NCBI GenBank assembly: GCA_037043015.1
Contig: CM073321.1
Coordinates: forward strand, 36,916,420 to 36,980,419
Reading direction: 5' to 3'
Length of the DNA stretch: 64,000 nucleotides
Source: Bryum argenteum
Lineage: Eukaryota; Streptophyta; Bryopsida; Bryales; Bryaceae
Shown: piece by piece, positions 24,102-34,708 of the stretch
Layout of the letters: each line of letters begins with the position of its first letter
How positions within the stretch are numbered: the first letter of the stretch is position 1
The notes under the pieces: generated by a model
What the model saw: the letters and a program-made list of their open reading frames with translations, nothing else
Told to the model about the DNA's origin: nothing
The model's database searches: none
Translations under genes and position numbers: made by a program

Positions 24102-25875
24102 CACTAGAGGAAAACAGGGTCCTCGGACACTGTTTTTAACACTGTTTTTAACGCGGTTTAACGTGGTTTAACGAGGACAGAAAAAGTGACGCAAATAAAT
24201 CGAAAATGTCACGGACGTCTTTTGAGTTTAATGTGTAGTGTTAAAAAATGTTAACCGGGACAAATGATTTAACATGCGATGTTAAAATGACATCTTTTCA
24301 CTTGGAGAAGTTACCTAGGGTTAGTAACTTGGTAAGTAAATTACTTTCCACGTCAGCTTTTCCCGCGTTTGTACATGCCACGTGGGACAAGTTTTCATCC
24401 TTGTGATGGATGAAATCTGATCTGATGTGGTATCGGAAATCCGACATGGCATTTGAATTTCGGTGGCTGAGATCGTAACACGTGGCCACATCCTGGAATG
24501 TGAAAGAAGTTCGGAGTTTGTGTCAAAAGAAACAAGAGATAGTGTCTACATTGACGTTGAGGAACAATTGTGTCCTCTGTTTTAACGCGATTTCCAAAAC
24601 ATCCTTAGACGTTGTTTAATATTGTTAAACACAAATGTTGTTTGTTTTAACGCGCTTCGGATGTGTCTTTAGACGTAGGGTGACATTCACGTTATCAAGT
24701 TATGTGTCAAAAGAAACAGTGCCTCGTGTCAAAGTTGACGCACTTAAACACGAATCTCACGTGTTTTAGCGTGTTTCGTGTAAAGTGACAAGACGTAGGA
24801 TGACGTTCGCCACGTCATCCATTCGTCGCAATTCGATGGCAGACATGTGTCAAAAGAAACACAACATGACACAGTATGACGGAAATGAAAACGTTAAAAG
24901 TGACGTTATATGACACATTCGATAATGTAAATGCAACGTCAAACATAACACACTCTGACAGAAACCTACACGAAATGGAGTACAACAGTAAGCTGGTGAG
25001 TGCTTTTGCTGTATTAGATGGAAAATTAGCCACTAATACAAAGTCGCAAGTATTGAGTAGCATAAAGCATAAAGGCTACATGTATGTGCATGTGATAGGG
25101 TACTCCTTGCGTTAAAAGTATACTATATACTACGTCGAAAGTGATGCGCTGGCGTTAAACCTGCGTCAATAGTTACGCATTCACGTACCCTATATGATGA
25201 TTCTCTAAAAGCAGTGTTTAGCACAACCTATATCACTTTTGACGGGTTCGTCATTTTTGACGCGCGCATCACTTTTGATGCAGAAACCCTAGCCGCTGTA
25301 GAGTGACTTTCTGGGTTTCCTTATGCTCGATTTTTCTTGATCTGCACAGCACACATTACCACGGACACGCTGAGTTTAATAAGGCACGTCATGCAATCAA
25401 ACTGCGATGGAGATCATCACGATGCAACTCTTGAACAACCTAAGAAACAACCTAAGAAAGAAGAAAAACTTGTGAAACTCCAACACCTCTATAACTCATA
25501 CTTTAACAATCTAACATGTTAATCTCTAAAACTGTAGAACTCTAACATGAAATGTGTAGAAATGAAAGCAAGAGTGAGATTCTAGCTTATATCTCCCCTA
25601 AAAGTACCATGACCTAACTATGACGGCTAACCCCAGCCGCCTCTGTTCATCCACCCCGATGAAAGTCATCCCTTGAGATGGACTAGAGTACGTTATTCTA
25701 GACGTCATAGTAGACGTCTTTCTTCACATGCTTGTGTTAATGTGATCATGTCAAAAGTGACAACGCTCACGTTATACAAGTAACACGACGTCAGTAATGA
25801 CTCGCTGGCGTTAACCATGCATCAATAGAAACGTTCACACTTTTGACCACCCTAGACTCCAGACTACCTCAAGAG
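24102..25875. mobile_element. CACTA-like nonautonomous element with TTTAACG/TGACGT subterminal motifs
   Basis: It begins CACTAGAGGAAAACAGGG, the CACTA-type terminus. Copies of TTTAACG, AACGTGG and TGACGT in both orientations fill roughly 24130-25300 and 25690-25850. The core near 25600-25690 (ATGACCTAACTATG, then CAGCCGCCTCTGTTCATCCA) matches the core of the CACTA element at 56058-59024. The right terminus was not securely found; a weak candidate (CTACCTCAAGAGTG) lies near 25862-25875. No transposase is encoded. Confidence 0.6.
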
Positions 25876-26039
25876 TGGTCAAATTCCTCCTTCCATCTTT
25901 TACTGTATTCTTGGCTCTAAGTCTTTGCAGTTATTTGATGCTTCAATCACTGTTTTGAACTTTAGGTTTGAAGCGTATAGAACAATTCAGATGCGGGTAT
26001 TAGTTCTACTACTCTTAAGACTTTAATCATGTAACATTT

Positions 26040-26575
26040 AACCTTTTAACTCTAACATGTAGGGTTCCAAATTACATGTCCAAACACATTAAAACTCCGA
26101 GTGTAATTTATGGGTTCTTTAAATTCAAGTACATAGTTTGAAACTTGATTTCTATATGTTCATTTGCATGTGCCATTTAGTTTCATAATACATAATCCTT
26201 TTACATGTAACCTTTCGGGTTCCAAATTACACATTAAAATTTGCAAATCCAATTTTTGGGTTATTTGAAAGACTAGGAGCAACTGTAGTTTGACAATTAA
26301 TATCCATATGTCCATTCATGTGTTCGTTGTGACATTTGGTATAGTCCTTTTATATATAACTTTTAGGGTTCCAAATTATGAGTCCAATTAATGTTGGAAT
26401 TGCAAATCTAATTTATGGATTGTTTAAAGAATAAAAAGCAATGTAGATGTATGCATTTAGATATGAATTTCACATTCCTTCATGTATATCCAAATTACAT
26501 GGCGAAGTCAAAAAAGACTTGCAAATCCAATTTTATGAGTTTTATTCAAAGATAATGTGCAATTTTTGTATGTGG
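26040..26575. repeat. Diverged tandem repeat, period about 150 bp, four units
   Basis: The phrase GGGTTCCAAATTA recurs near 26062, 26218 and 26367, with a shorter form near 26488. It is followed each time by a similar AT-rich stretch (TTGCAAATCCAATTT, TTATGGGTT). No coding signal. Confidence 0.7.
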
Positions 26576-26583
26576 TTGAAAAT

Positions 26584-27180
26584 CAGGGATGTCAATCCGG
26601 ACGTCTTTTGGGTTTTTTTGGTCGGACGGACGTCCGTCCGTCCAGGACCGTCCGGACGTCCGTCCGGGGGTTAAATCGGAATTACTATGCATGTAGTAAA
26701 TTTTTTAACCGTCAGGTCGTATTAAAAGTCGCATCGTAGCCGTTCAAATAGTGTTGTGAGTGTAGGTGATTACCATTGAATTGTAAAGGGCGGCCTAGGA
26801 CCGTTCGATTGGCCCGGGCCGACCGACCGGTCGACGGCGTTGGATCGGTCGCAGCCGACGGATCAATCGCTTGATCGGCCGCAGGCCGTCCGATCGGTCG
26901 CGGTTTCGGTCGGCCGTCGGTTGGGGCGCGGTCGGCGTCGGCCGTCTGATCGGTCGCGGTCTCCGTCGGCCGTCTGATCGGTCGCGGTCTCTGTCGGCCG
27001 TCTGATCGGTCGCGGTCTCCGTCGGCCGTCCGATCAGTCGCGACCGGCCGGTCGGCGCCGGCCGTCCGATCGGTCGGCCGCCGGTGATCGGTTGGGTCGG
27101 CCGGGCCGATCGGCCATCGGCCGTCCGATTTAGGTCGTCGGTCGGCCATGCGACCGCGGCCTATATAAGGCCGACCGGTC
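26584..27180. repeat. Left hAT-type terminus and GC-rich subterminal array
   Basis: CAGGGATGTCAATCC at 26584 resembles hAT termini, which commonly begin CAGGG. It is followed by GTCCGGACG/GGACGTCC repeats (26605-26670). A dense array of CGGTCGG, GGCCGTC(T/C)GATCGG and ACCGGTCGG motifs then fills about 26800-27150. The same motif sets recur at 29335-29660 and 39780-40062. Subterminal motif arrays are typical of transposase-binding ends. No matching target-site duplication was found. Confidence 0.55.
27162..27170 (+). promoter_or_regulatory. TATA box (TATATAAGG) at the inner edge of the GC-rich array
   Basis: A consensus TATA box lies 175 bp before the ATG at 27337. It sits inside the last ACCGGTCGG-type repeats. 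The same arrangement occurs before the genes at 29126 and 39487 on the minus strand. Confidence 0.6.
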
Positions 27181-27336
27181 CTCCACTCTCCTCACTTCTT
27201 TCCTTCCTTTTCAGGGTGCGGAGTGGCTGTAGGTTGGAATTTTTTTAAATTTTCATCCATTGGCTCCTTATCCTGGGGAGGAAAGAAGTCTTTCCGTTTG
27301 TAAGGGGGGAGATTTTGCTTTTTGTTTTTCACAAAG

Positions 27337-27591
27337 ATGCCCAAACATGGGGCTGGGGGCAGTGGGGGGAATCGAGGCCGGAGACTAAGGCCTGTTAGAC
27401 ATCTTGAGAAGTGGGAGCACCCATCCAACAAGTGCAAGAACTTTCTTCGGGAGAACGTAATCGTGCGATTTTATGAGGCTAACAGTCTTTCACGTTTGTT
27501 CAACAAATACGTGAGATACAAAGAGGAAGCTCAGGCCAAATTCAAGGACGACATGATGGACCTTCTTAATTACATCAACCTCGCGTATTAA
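27337..27591 (+). CDS. Small basic hypothetical protein of the hAT-type element, 84 residues
   Basis: The ATG at 27337 is chosen because it is the first ATG downstream of the TATA box at 27162. The protein starts MPKHGAGGSGGNRGRR, a basic Gly/Arg-rich tail, followed by a charged, probably helical part (NSLSRLFNKYVRYKEEAQAK). I do not recognise a family. It points towards the gene at 27978-29126, which is on the opposite strand. This convergent layout is repeated by the RING and transposase genes further right. It may be a single-exon gene or the first exon of a longer one. Confidence 0.4.
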   Translation: MPKHGAGGSGGNRGRRLRPVRHLEKWEHPSNKCKNFLRENVIVRFYEANSLSRLFNKYVRYKEEAQAKFKDDMMDLLNYINLAY

Positions 27592-27977
27592 TGGTTTGTC
27601 CGAAGTCAAGTCAAGCATAATATGACTTTTCTTACATATGCCTTTATTTGTATGAATTGAATAACATATCATATGTTAGGTGAGAGTGTGAATAGTGAAA
27701 AAAAGCTTAAAGCAATACAAAAGAAATTATTACCACCAAGTGAACTCATAGTAAAAATACAAGACATCGCGATAAAATCCTTGAAATAACAAATTGCATA
27801 GTATATTAATATATAACGATATAGTCGGATATCGGATAATCCATTCATAAACAAAATATGGATTTCAGTATCCTCAAAATTGGCTCCTAGCAAGGCGATA
27901 ATAGTGTAGACATTATCCGTTGCAAAAACCTACATAACCTTTACTATAATGACACTATGCATGATGATTTGTCATTC
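27592..27977. other. AT-rich spacer between convergent genes
   Basis: No coding or repeat signal was recognised. Confidence 0.5.
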
Positions 27978-29126
27978 TTAATCCGAGTCTTCATCATCAA
28001 GTTTACGACTTGGCGCGGCGCCGTAAGAAGGTGGTCCTCGAGAGGATTCTCCAAAAAAGTACGTTTGCCTAAAGTTTCTTTCGGCTTCAAGCTGTTCAAT
28101 GTATTCCTGCTGACTTAGAAGTGTGGCTTGTTGCAGATCTCGTTGGTACCTCGCCTCTTCGTCCTCAAGAGAAAGTAAAAGTGCTGAAGGCATGTCGTTA
28201 CTTCCGTATGCATTCTGACCATATCCATAATTTGTGTAGCCAACAATGTCTGATCTTCTATTATATTGATCTCCATACTCGTATGTTTCCTTCGGGTGTG
28301 ATGGCCTACGGTACTCGGGACTTCCGAATGTTGTACCGTATTGGTTCCCACGATTGTATGGGTTTATAGGATGAGTTGGGCTTGAGTTGCATTGAGCATT
28401 GGATCCGCTACCCTGCTCACCTTTTAAACCATGTGTACCTCCTGTATACATTGGAGATGGGTAGTTCGAACTAGATCCACCTCTACCGTACTCGCGTTCG
28501 GCTCTGTACGTGTTTTGCTGATGGAGTGGCATATAACTCACCGGAGTACTGAATTGGTGGTTTCCATGGTAATACCCCTCACTGCCTGTGCCAAAGGATA
28601 CTGGTGCTTGACGATCGTCATGGTTTGAGTCTTGGTTAGTGCCCCCATATGCCCTTGGAGTTCCATGTTGTTGAAGTTGGGCATCCATATCAGCTGAACG
28701 TTCTGAATAAGTAGTATAACAATCGCTTGGTCCCATCCAATTTATGGGAATGAATCGGTTGTTGCGATCCAATAAATGCACGTTCAAACCTATCACAGTG
28801 GTCCAGTCAATGTCCTTGTGCAAGACTATTTCAGCCCACACCATGGCCATGGTAGAATACAACATCAATTCTGGCCTTGTGTTCTTGATTCCAACCGCAA
28901 TTGTGACTTCATGATATCTGTACGCAAAATGGTTGCCCTTGCAACTCTTCACAGGGCCTTCGCAACGAGGACCATATTTCTCTACTTCGTGCCGCGGCCA
29001 TAACTTCATTATGTGATACATCTTCACGTACTTCTTGCACATGGTGCAATTCCAAATGTCTGCCCTCTCCTCTCGCCAACTCCGCTCTGCAACACACTTT
29101 GGGTCACTCCATGCTTCCCAATCCAT
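27978..29126 (-). CDS. Hypothetical protein with N-terminal Cys/His cluster and Gly/Tyr/Asn-rich middle, 382 residues
   Basis: The uninterrupted frame reaches up to 29303, but a TATA box lies only about 30 bp before that ATG. The next in-frame ATG at 29126 (MDWEAWSDPKC) is therefore preferred. Near the N-terminus C27-x2-C30, H38, H46, C55 and C62 could form a zinc-binding fold of BED-like size. The middle is low complexity, rich in Tyr, Gly, Asn and Ser, with a prion-like look. The C-terminal part (LSLEDEEARYQRDLQQATLL) is charged and likely a coiled coil, and the end is acidic. I do not recognise the family. It takes the place in this element that the hAT transposase takes in the neighbouring one. 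Being open over 1.1 kb suggests recent activity or selection. Confidence 0.6.
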   Translation of the reverse strand: MDWEAWSDPKCVAERSWREERADIWNCTMCKKYVKMYHIMKLWPRHEVEKYGPRCEGPVKSCKGNHFAYRYHEVTIAVGIKNTRPELMLYSTMAMVWAEIVLHKDIDWTTVIGLNVHLLDRNNRFIPINWMGPSDCYTTYSERSADMDAQLQQHGTPRAYGGTNQDSNHDDRQAPVSFGTGSEGYYHGNHQFSTPVSYMPLHQQNTYRAEREYGRGGSSSNYPSPMYTGGTHGLKGEQGSGSNAQCNSSPTHPINPYNRGNQYGTTFGSPEYRRPSHPKETYEYGDQYNRRSDIVGYTNYGYGQNAYGSNDMPSALLLSLEDEEARYQRDLQQATLLSQQEYIEQLEAERNFRQTYFFGESSRGPPSYGAAPSRKLDDEDSD

Positions 29127-29332
29127 TTTTGGAAGGTCGCCCTTTGGTCGTGGAGACTTGGCCTCGCCCCTCGAACGTGAAAACTTCGGCGCTATTCCTA
29201 GCAGCGACAAGTATGCACAGTGTGGGCGTGGGTGACCCACGCGGACTCTGAGTAACGCAGTCGATGCAGCTTTAAAGAAAGCCGCAACGTACAGCCCGTT
29301 CACCAGAGTGAGGGACGATGAGCCCCTCCCCT

Positions 29333-29342
29333 CCTATTTATG
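29333..29342 (-). promoter_or_regulatory. TATA-like box (CATAAATAGG on the minus strand)
   Basis: It lies at the inner edge of the GC-rich array, about 209 bp before the ATG at 29126. Confidence 0.55.
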
Positions 29343-29660
29343 CCGACCGGGATTGGTCGCCATTGGCCAGCTGGCACTGGCCGTCCGATCCCGGCCGGCA
29401 GCCGTCAAATCGGCGATCCAACGGCCGGCGACCGGCCAGTACAACCGATCGGAGTCGCACGATCGATCGGTCGATCGGGGCCGCCGATCACGGCCGACCG
29501 GCCACCGGTCCGCCGATCGGCCTGGCGACCGGCGACCGGTCCGCCGACCGACCTGGCGACCGGCAACCGGTCGGCCGACCAGCGACCGGCCTGGCGACCG
29601 GCGACCGGGTCGGCGACCGGGCTGGCGACCGACCACGTCCCCCGGGCGACCAGTCCGTCG
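29335..29660. repeat. GC-rich ACCGGTCGG-type array, right side of the first convergent gene pair
   Basis: Dense units such as GGCGACCGGCGACCGG, GGTCGGCCGACC and CGATCGGTCGATCGG. The long overlapping open frames read from it on both strands are by-products of the repeats. Confidence 0.75.
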
Positions 29661-30210
29661 CTCGTTCCGCGTCCCCCCTTCCCCCTCCTCCTCTTGCCTC
29701 TCCCCAACACCCCCCGTTTGCACAACTTTGATCACTTCCTCGCGTTGCATACCTGCAATTTCAAAATTACTATATTTAGCATGTTTGGTCCACGTGGCGT
29801 CTAAATATGGACAGGGAATGTTCTGACAAGGGAATGTCGGGAATATCTTTTCGTCATAAACGGGAATGTTTTATGACAAAGATACTATCGGCTTTAAATA
29901 AATCTATGATAAGGGACTCTTTGCAAGAGGAGTGAAGGCCAACAAATCTCCAAGCCAATTCACTCACTTTTTGAGTTATGTTGCCCAATTAGCTTTAATT
30001 GGACAGTACATTTAACAATCAATTTAGTGGGGCCAATTTTCCAAGTTGTGAAGTCCTTTGGATTTGAAGCCCATGTCTAGAAGGAGAGCTTAGGCCATGG
30101 GGCCAATTCTTATTATTAACTGGAGTCCATGTTTTTTATTTGTACACATTTATTTTTTATTTTTTATTTTTTTGAATTATTCTTCTCTAACACCTTAACA
30201 ACCATGGCCA
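29620..30210 (+). repeat. Repeat block A, copy 1
   Basis: This stretch (GACCGACCACGTCCC, CTCTCCCCAACAC, TTTAGCATGT, CACGTGGCGTCTAAATATGG, GGGAATGTTCTGACAAG and onward) is repeated in the same orientation at 32870-33452. The copies differ by scattered substitutions and small indels. It is non-coding. Confidence 0.85.
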
Positions 30211-31119
30211 CCATTTCGTCTGTTATCGTCACGGCCAAAAAATGTTTCATATTCAACTTCAAATGTTATGATCTCGCATCTAGTGATGATCCAACGGTTG
30301 AAGATTTCACACTACTACATATGGTAGTCTACTCAAGATCCTATGGTTGAAATTATAAAATATATCCAAAAATATTGGACATAGCCCCTTTATAGTGAAA
30401 CCACCTATTCTCGTGCACTTAAGGAAAATTGAGGGAATCTATATACTTGGTGTGAGAAAGGAGTGGGTTACTATTTTTCACGGATAGGGAATCGAAAAAG
30501 ACAAGCTAACCCTATATATGTGCTTTTTCAAAGCCCACACATAATGAAATACAAATTTTAGAAGGAGAAGCCTAAAGGCGGGCACCCTAAATATGTACGC
30601 ATGAGGTACATGCAAGGGAGGTGAGATCTTTATAAAGGCAAGAATCTTTGCCTCCTGCCTTTAGGTGGTTTCACCATAGTTCATAGTGGTGAGTGCTAGT
30701 ATTGCAAGCTCCCATGGATTCACATTCATTTCTTCTATCTCCCAACTTTTGTCAAAAGTTATCCATTCTCACTAGGAGATTTTGCCATGTTTTGGCCCCC
30801 ATTCATGACTTGCCCCCTACTGTGTACACTGAGGTGGCCCTAAATCCTCTTTGATTACATTCCATAAAATTTAACTATTCCTTAGTGAGAGTATATTGAT
30901 GTCTAACATTGGAGAGATCCAAGTATATATGAAATGTAGGTGACCATGTGTGAGCATTTACTTTTCATAACTTTAGTCTTACTGAGTTTGTCAATATTTA
31001 GACTTTCTATTTGGGCCTTAACATTTCCACATTGTATGGTCTATATTAATTGATGGGTATTTGGAAATTACTCCATCGTTGTGTATCTAATTAGTAGTAC
31101 TTATTATAAAAAACATTGT
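30211..31119. other. Non-coding stretch inside the duplicated block
   Basis: No gene or further repeat was recognised. Confidence 0.5.
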
Positions 31120-31553
31120 AACCTCAATTCCGTTAATTTGGCAATATGCTGGTAAAATGGCACGATTTAAGGTGGAAAAAATGAAAAAACAACACTCGTT
31201 TTTGTCATTTTTTTGACATAATAGAGCAAATTTTTCTGAGCGGCCGCTCAAAACCAGAGATATTTCTGAGCGGCCGTTGAGAAAAAACTGCCCTTCGACA
31301 GAATTTGAAGGTCAAAATTCATCAAATAGTGTGATATTATGGAATTTTTGATGATATTACAAAAATTTGTTGATATAATGGAAGATGTGGGTGATATTAA
31401 AAAACGTGCCATTTTGCAAGCATAAATCTTTGAGATTTTGAGTTCAAAAATATGCCGGTAAAATGGCACGTTTCAGAAACGCGACCAAATTGGCACAACA
31501 TGGCTTTGGCAATATGGCACAAGGAATTGTGCCGTTTTAACGGAATTGAGGTT
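31120..31553. mobile_element. MITE-like element with inverted ends (AACCTCAATTCCGTTAA)
   Basis: The 17-bp left end AACCTCAATTCCGTTAA has its exact reverse complement at 31537-31553. The next bases (GGCA-type) also correspond. An internal near-repeat (CCGGTAAAATGGCACG / CTGGTAAAATGGCACG) and a palindromic CTGAGCGGCCGCTCA lie inside. The flanks show a possible 4-bp TTGT duplication. The 434-bp length and lack of coding fit a MITE; the superfamily is unclear. Confidence 0.7.
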
Positions 31554-31959
31554 TTGTGCTTAAACAATTAATTCTATCATTCGCTATTTTTTGTCGGACA
31601 ACCTTCAACTAACCTAGGAGTATATATATAATCTAGTACATATAATTAATTGTAGCATTATTCTTATTGTATGGATATGAATAGTTACTTATTTCCCGCT
31701 TACAAAGGTAATCGAAATAAGTTTTCATTGTTACTATTTTTGCAATCATAAAATAAGAGAAATAAATAGGGAGACAAATAAATTTTAAAAAATATCCCAC
31801 CCTATAAGTGTTTAACATATGGCAATAATGGCATCAACTTCTAAAGTTTTAAGCATATTTGATATTGTACACGTATAGTACATTAGTACTAAGATTAGAT
31901 GTTATATAAAATTGATTATTCGTATACTATGATTGATTGATTTGGGAATATTTTGAAGA

Positions 31960-32780
31960 GCCATCACTTCTTAATTTACAGTATGTAATGGATACAATCT
32001 CTTGTGGATAAAATTTAAGTTCTTGGTTTAAGATGTATGAATTACTATGTAGGCCTCTAGGGTATACGGTTTAGGGTATAGGGTTTAGGGTTTTGGATTT
32101 AGGGTTTATGGTCTTGAGGATTTGGGGTGGATTTCATTTTAATCCTAGTTTTTGTGTTGCAAAGCTTTGCAAACACAATTGTGTGTGGATGTAAAATAAT
32201 GGATTAATGTATGTATGGTGTAGTTCTCAATTATATTTTAAATGGATACAAGTTGCAATTCTCTACATCGTATAGTTAATGTGTGCAAAATAATCTATTT
32301 TGTATTTATCATTTTTGATTGAAGATGTTATTGACATGGAATAAATCACACATTTATTGCAAAGAATATATAGGTACAATATTCAACATCAACATAGGAA
32401 TTAAGATTCCAGAGTCTTCAATCTCATAGCCTATTTTTAACCAATATTGGAATAGAGTTACTATTGTAGGTCATGTGGCTCAGAGTTTAATTCATAGAGC
32501 CTCATAGATCATAACGTTTGAGTACTGAAGTAGTATTTGTACGAAACATCTTTGAATTCGTGAAGATCTATACTTTTATGGAGTCCACGCAAAATGGTTA
32601 TGAACTTAGAATTTAAAGTTCAGATGTATCCGTGAAAAATGAATACATAGCATTTCAGAAATCAACATAGGATTCCTTTTTTCATTGTGTAGTAATTACT
32701 GAAAATCGAGTAACAAAAATCTTTGAGGAATAAAAAAAGGATCCTATGCAATTTTATTAGATTTTAGTTATATATTTAAG
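31960..32780 (+). repeat. Repeat block B, copy 1
   Basis: It shares ordered blocks with 33840-34600, e.g. GTTGCAAAGCTTTGCAAACAC, TATTTATCATTTTTGAT and AAAAGGATCCTATGCAATTTT. It holds a short TTTAGGG-like patch near 32050-32110. It is followed by a poly-A run at 32791-32808. Confidence 0.8.
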
Positions 32781-32825
32781 AATAAAAATTAAAAAAAAAA
32801 AAAAAAAATTAAGAAAAAACTGTAC

Positions 32826-32900
32826 AGCGGCCGCCATCGGGCGGGCGTGCGACCGGCCCGGCGTCCGGCGACCGGCGACCGACCACGTCCCTCAGGCGAC
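32826..32900. repeat. Short GC-rich CGACCGG array before block A copy 2
   Basis: GGCGGGCGTGCGACCGG and GGCGACCGGCGACC units match the array at 29335-29660. This could be the left end of the second hAT-type element, but no clear terminus was recognised. Confidence 0.5.
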
Positions 32901-33452
32901 CGGTCGGTCGCTCCTTCCGCGTCCCCCCTTCCCCCTTCTCCTCTTACCTCTCCCCAACACTCCCTGTTTGCACAACTTCGATCACTTCCCCGCGTTGCAT
33001 ACCTGCATTTTCAAAATTACTATATTTAGCATGTATGATCCACGTGGCGTCTAAATATGGATAGGGAATGTTCTGACAAGAGAATGTCGGGAATATCTCT
33101 TTGTCCCAAACGAGAATGTTTTATGACAAAGATACTCTCGGCTTTAAATAAATCCATAATAAGGGACTCTCTTCAAGGGGAGTTAAGGCGAGCAAATCTC
33201 CATGCCAATACACTGACTTTTTGAGTTGTTGTGCCCAATTGGCTTGAATCGGAGTAAACATTTAACAATCAATATAGTGTGGTCAATTTTCTCATTTGTG
33301 AAGGCATTGGGAGTTGATGCCCTTGTCTATAAGGAAAGCAAAGGCCATGGGGCCAATTCTTAATATAAGTTAGAGACCATGTTTTTGATTGTACACCTTA
33401 ATTTATTTTTGTTAAAATATTCCTTCTTAACCCCTAAAGATCCATGGACACC
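32870..33452 (+). repeat. Repeat block A, copy 2
   Basis: Matches 29620-30210 in the same orientation. Blocks A and B are 0.4 kb apart here but 1.75 kb apart in the first copy. The two units therefore differ by a large internal insertion or deletion. Confidence 0.85.
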
Positions 33453-33839
33453 AAAGTGGAGGTTTCCTATTTCGGGCAGCTTAGATGAAGAGGTCAAGAG
33501 TAATAATTTTTCATTAAATTTTTACGGGGTGCTCCTTACACCGCAAAGTACATGTGGTAAAATTTGCATATCCAAATTCCAAATTTACAACCTACATCTA
33601 GAATATTTAGGTCTGAAGTCCATTAAGGGCAGTTAAATTTAGTCTTTGTTTAAAATTCTTTTTTGGAAATATGTTCATGAACAATTTAGTACTTGAGTTC
33701 CAATGTGACCCAAGTCCAAAATGTTTGTCAATTTCACAAGGGTAGCCTTGAGAGATTACAAAAATAATCTTCACAATTTCTAGTAATTTCCGAATTAACT
33801 CTTCCTGCGATTGATTGTTTTGAAAATATAATATTTTAA

Positions 33840-34600
33840 AGAGGCATCTCTTCTTCATTTAGAGTATCTAGTGGATAAAGTCACTTGTGGATAGAATTTA
33901 TGGTTTATGGTTTAGGATGTATGAATAACTCTTTAGGCCTCTATGGTACATGGTTTACGGATTACGGTTTAGGGTCTTGGGATTTTGGGATACATTTCAT
34001 TTTAATTCTAGTTTTGGTGTTGCAAAGCTTTGCAAACACCATTGTGTGTGGAAGGGAAATATTGGACTCGTGTATGTATGGTGTAGTTCTGAGTTATATT
34101 TTAAATGGATAACAATTGTAGTACTGTACATCGCATACTTAATATGTGCGCAATAATCTATTTTGTATTTATCATTTTTGATGAAGATGTTATTGACATG
34201 GAATAAATCACACATTTATTGCAATAAATATACTTGATATTCCATGCAATATTGGAATAGAGTTATTGTTGTAGGTCATGTGGTTCAAAGTTTGATTCAT
34301 GAAGCCAATGGTCAATCAATTTACAAAAGGAAAATAGAGAAGAAAGATACTGATTCGAAACCAAATGAATGCCAGATGTTTGAAACATCTATGAATTTGT
34401 GAAGATTTACACTTTAAAGAGTCCACTCAAAAATGGTTATGAACTTAAAATTTAGAGTTAAGATGTATCCGTGAAAACATAGTATATTGCATTTCAGTAA
34501 TCAACATAGGATTCCTTTTTTCAGTGTGTAATATTCACTGAGAATCAAATAACCAAAATCTTTGCGAAATAAAAAAGGATCCTATGCAATTTTGTAAGAT
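33840..34600 (+). repeat. Repeat block B, copy 2
   Basis: Matches 31960-32780. It ends in (TA)n and (TTTTA)n low-complexity DNA (34605-34692), just ahead of the RING gene. Confidence 0.8.
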
Positions 34601-34611
34601 CTCTCAACTAT

Positions 34612-34651
<40 letters not shown>

Positions 34652-34708
34652 TATTTTATTTTATTTTATTTTATTTTTATTTTTTATTTTTTACGGAAAA
34701 CCTTCAAA

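Noticed and set aside
26712-27149. 145-codon Arg/Asp/Pro-rich minus-strand frame
   Set aside because: Read through the same GC-rich repeats; no homologous feature.
29308-29826. Overlapping Arg/Pro-rich open frames of 106-172 codons
   Set aside because: By-products of the GC-rich array; several frames on both strands are open at once and none resembles a protein.
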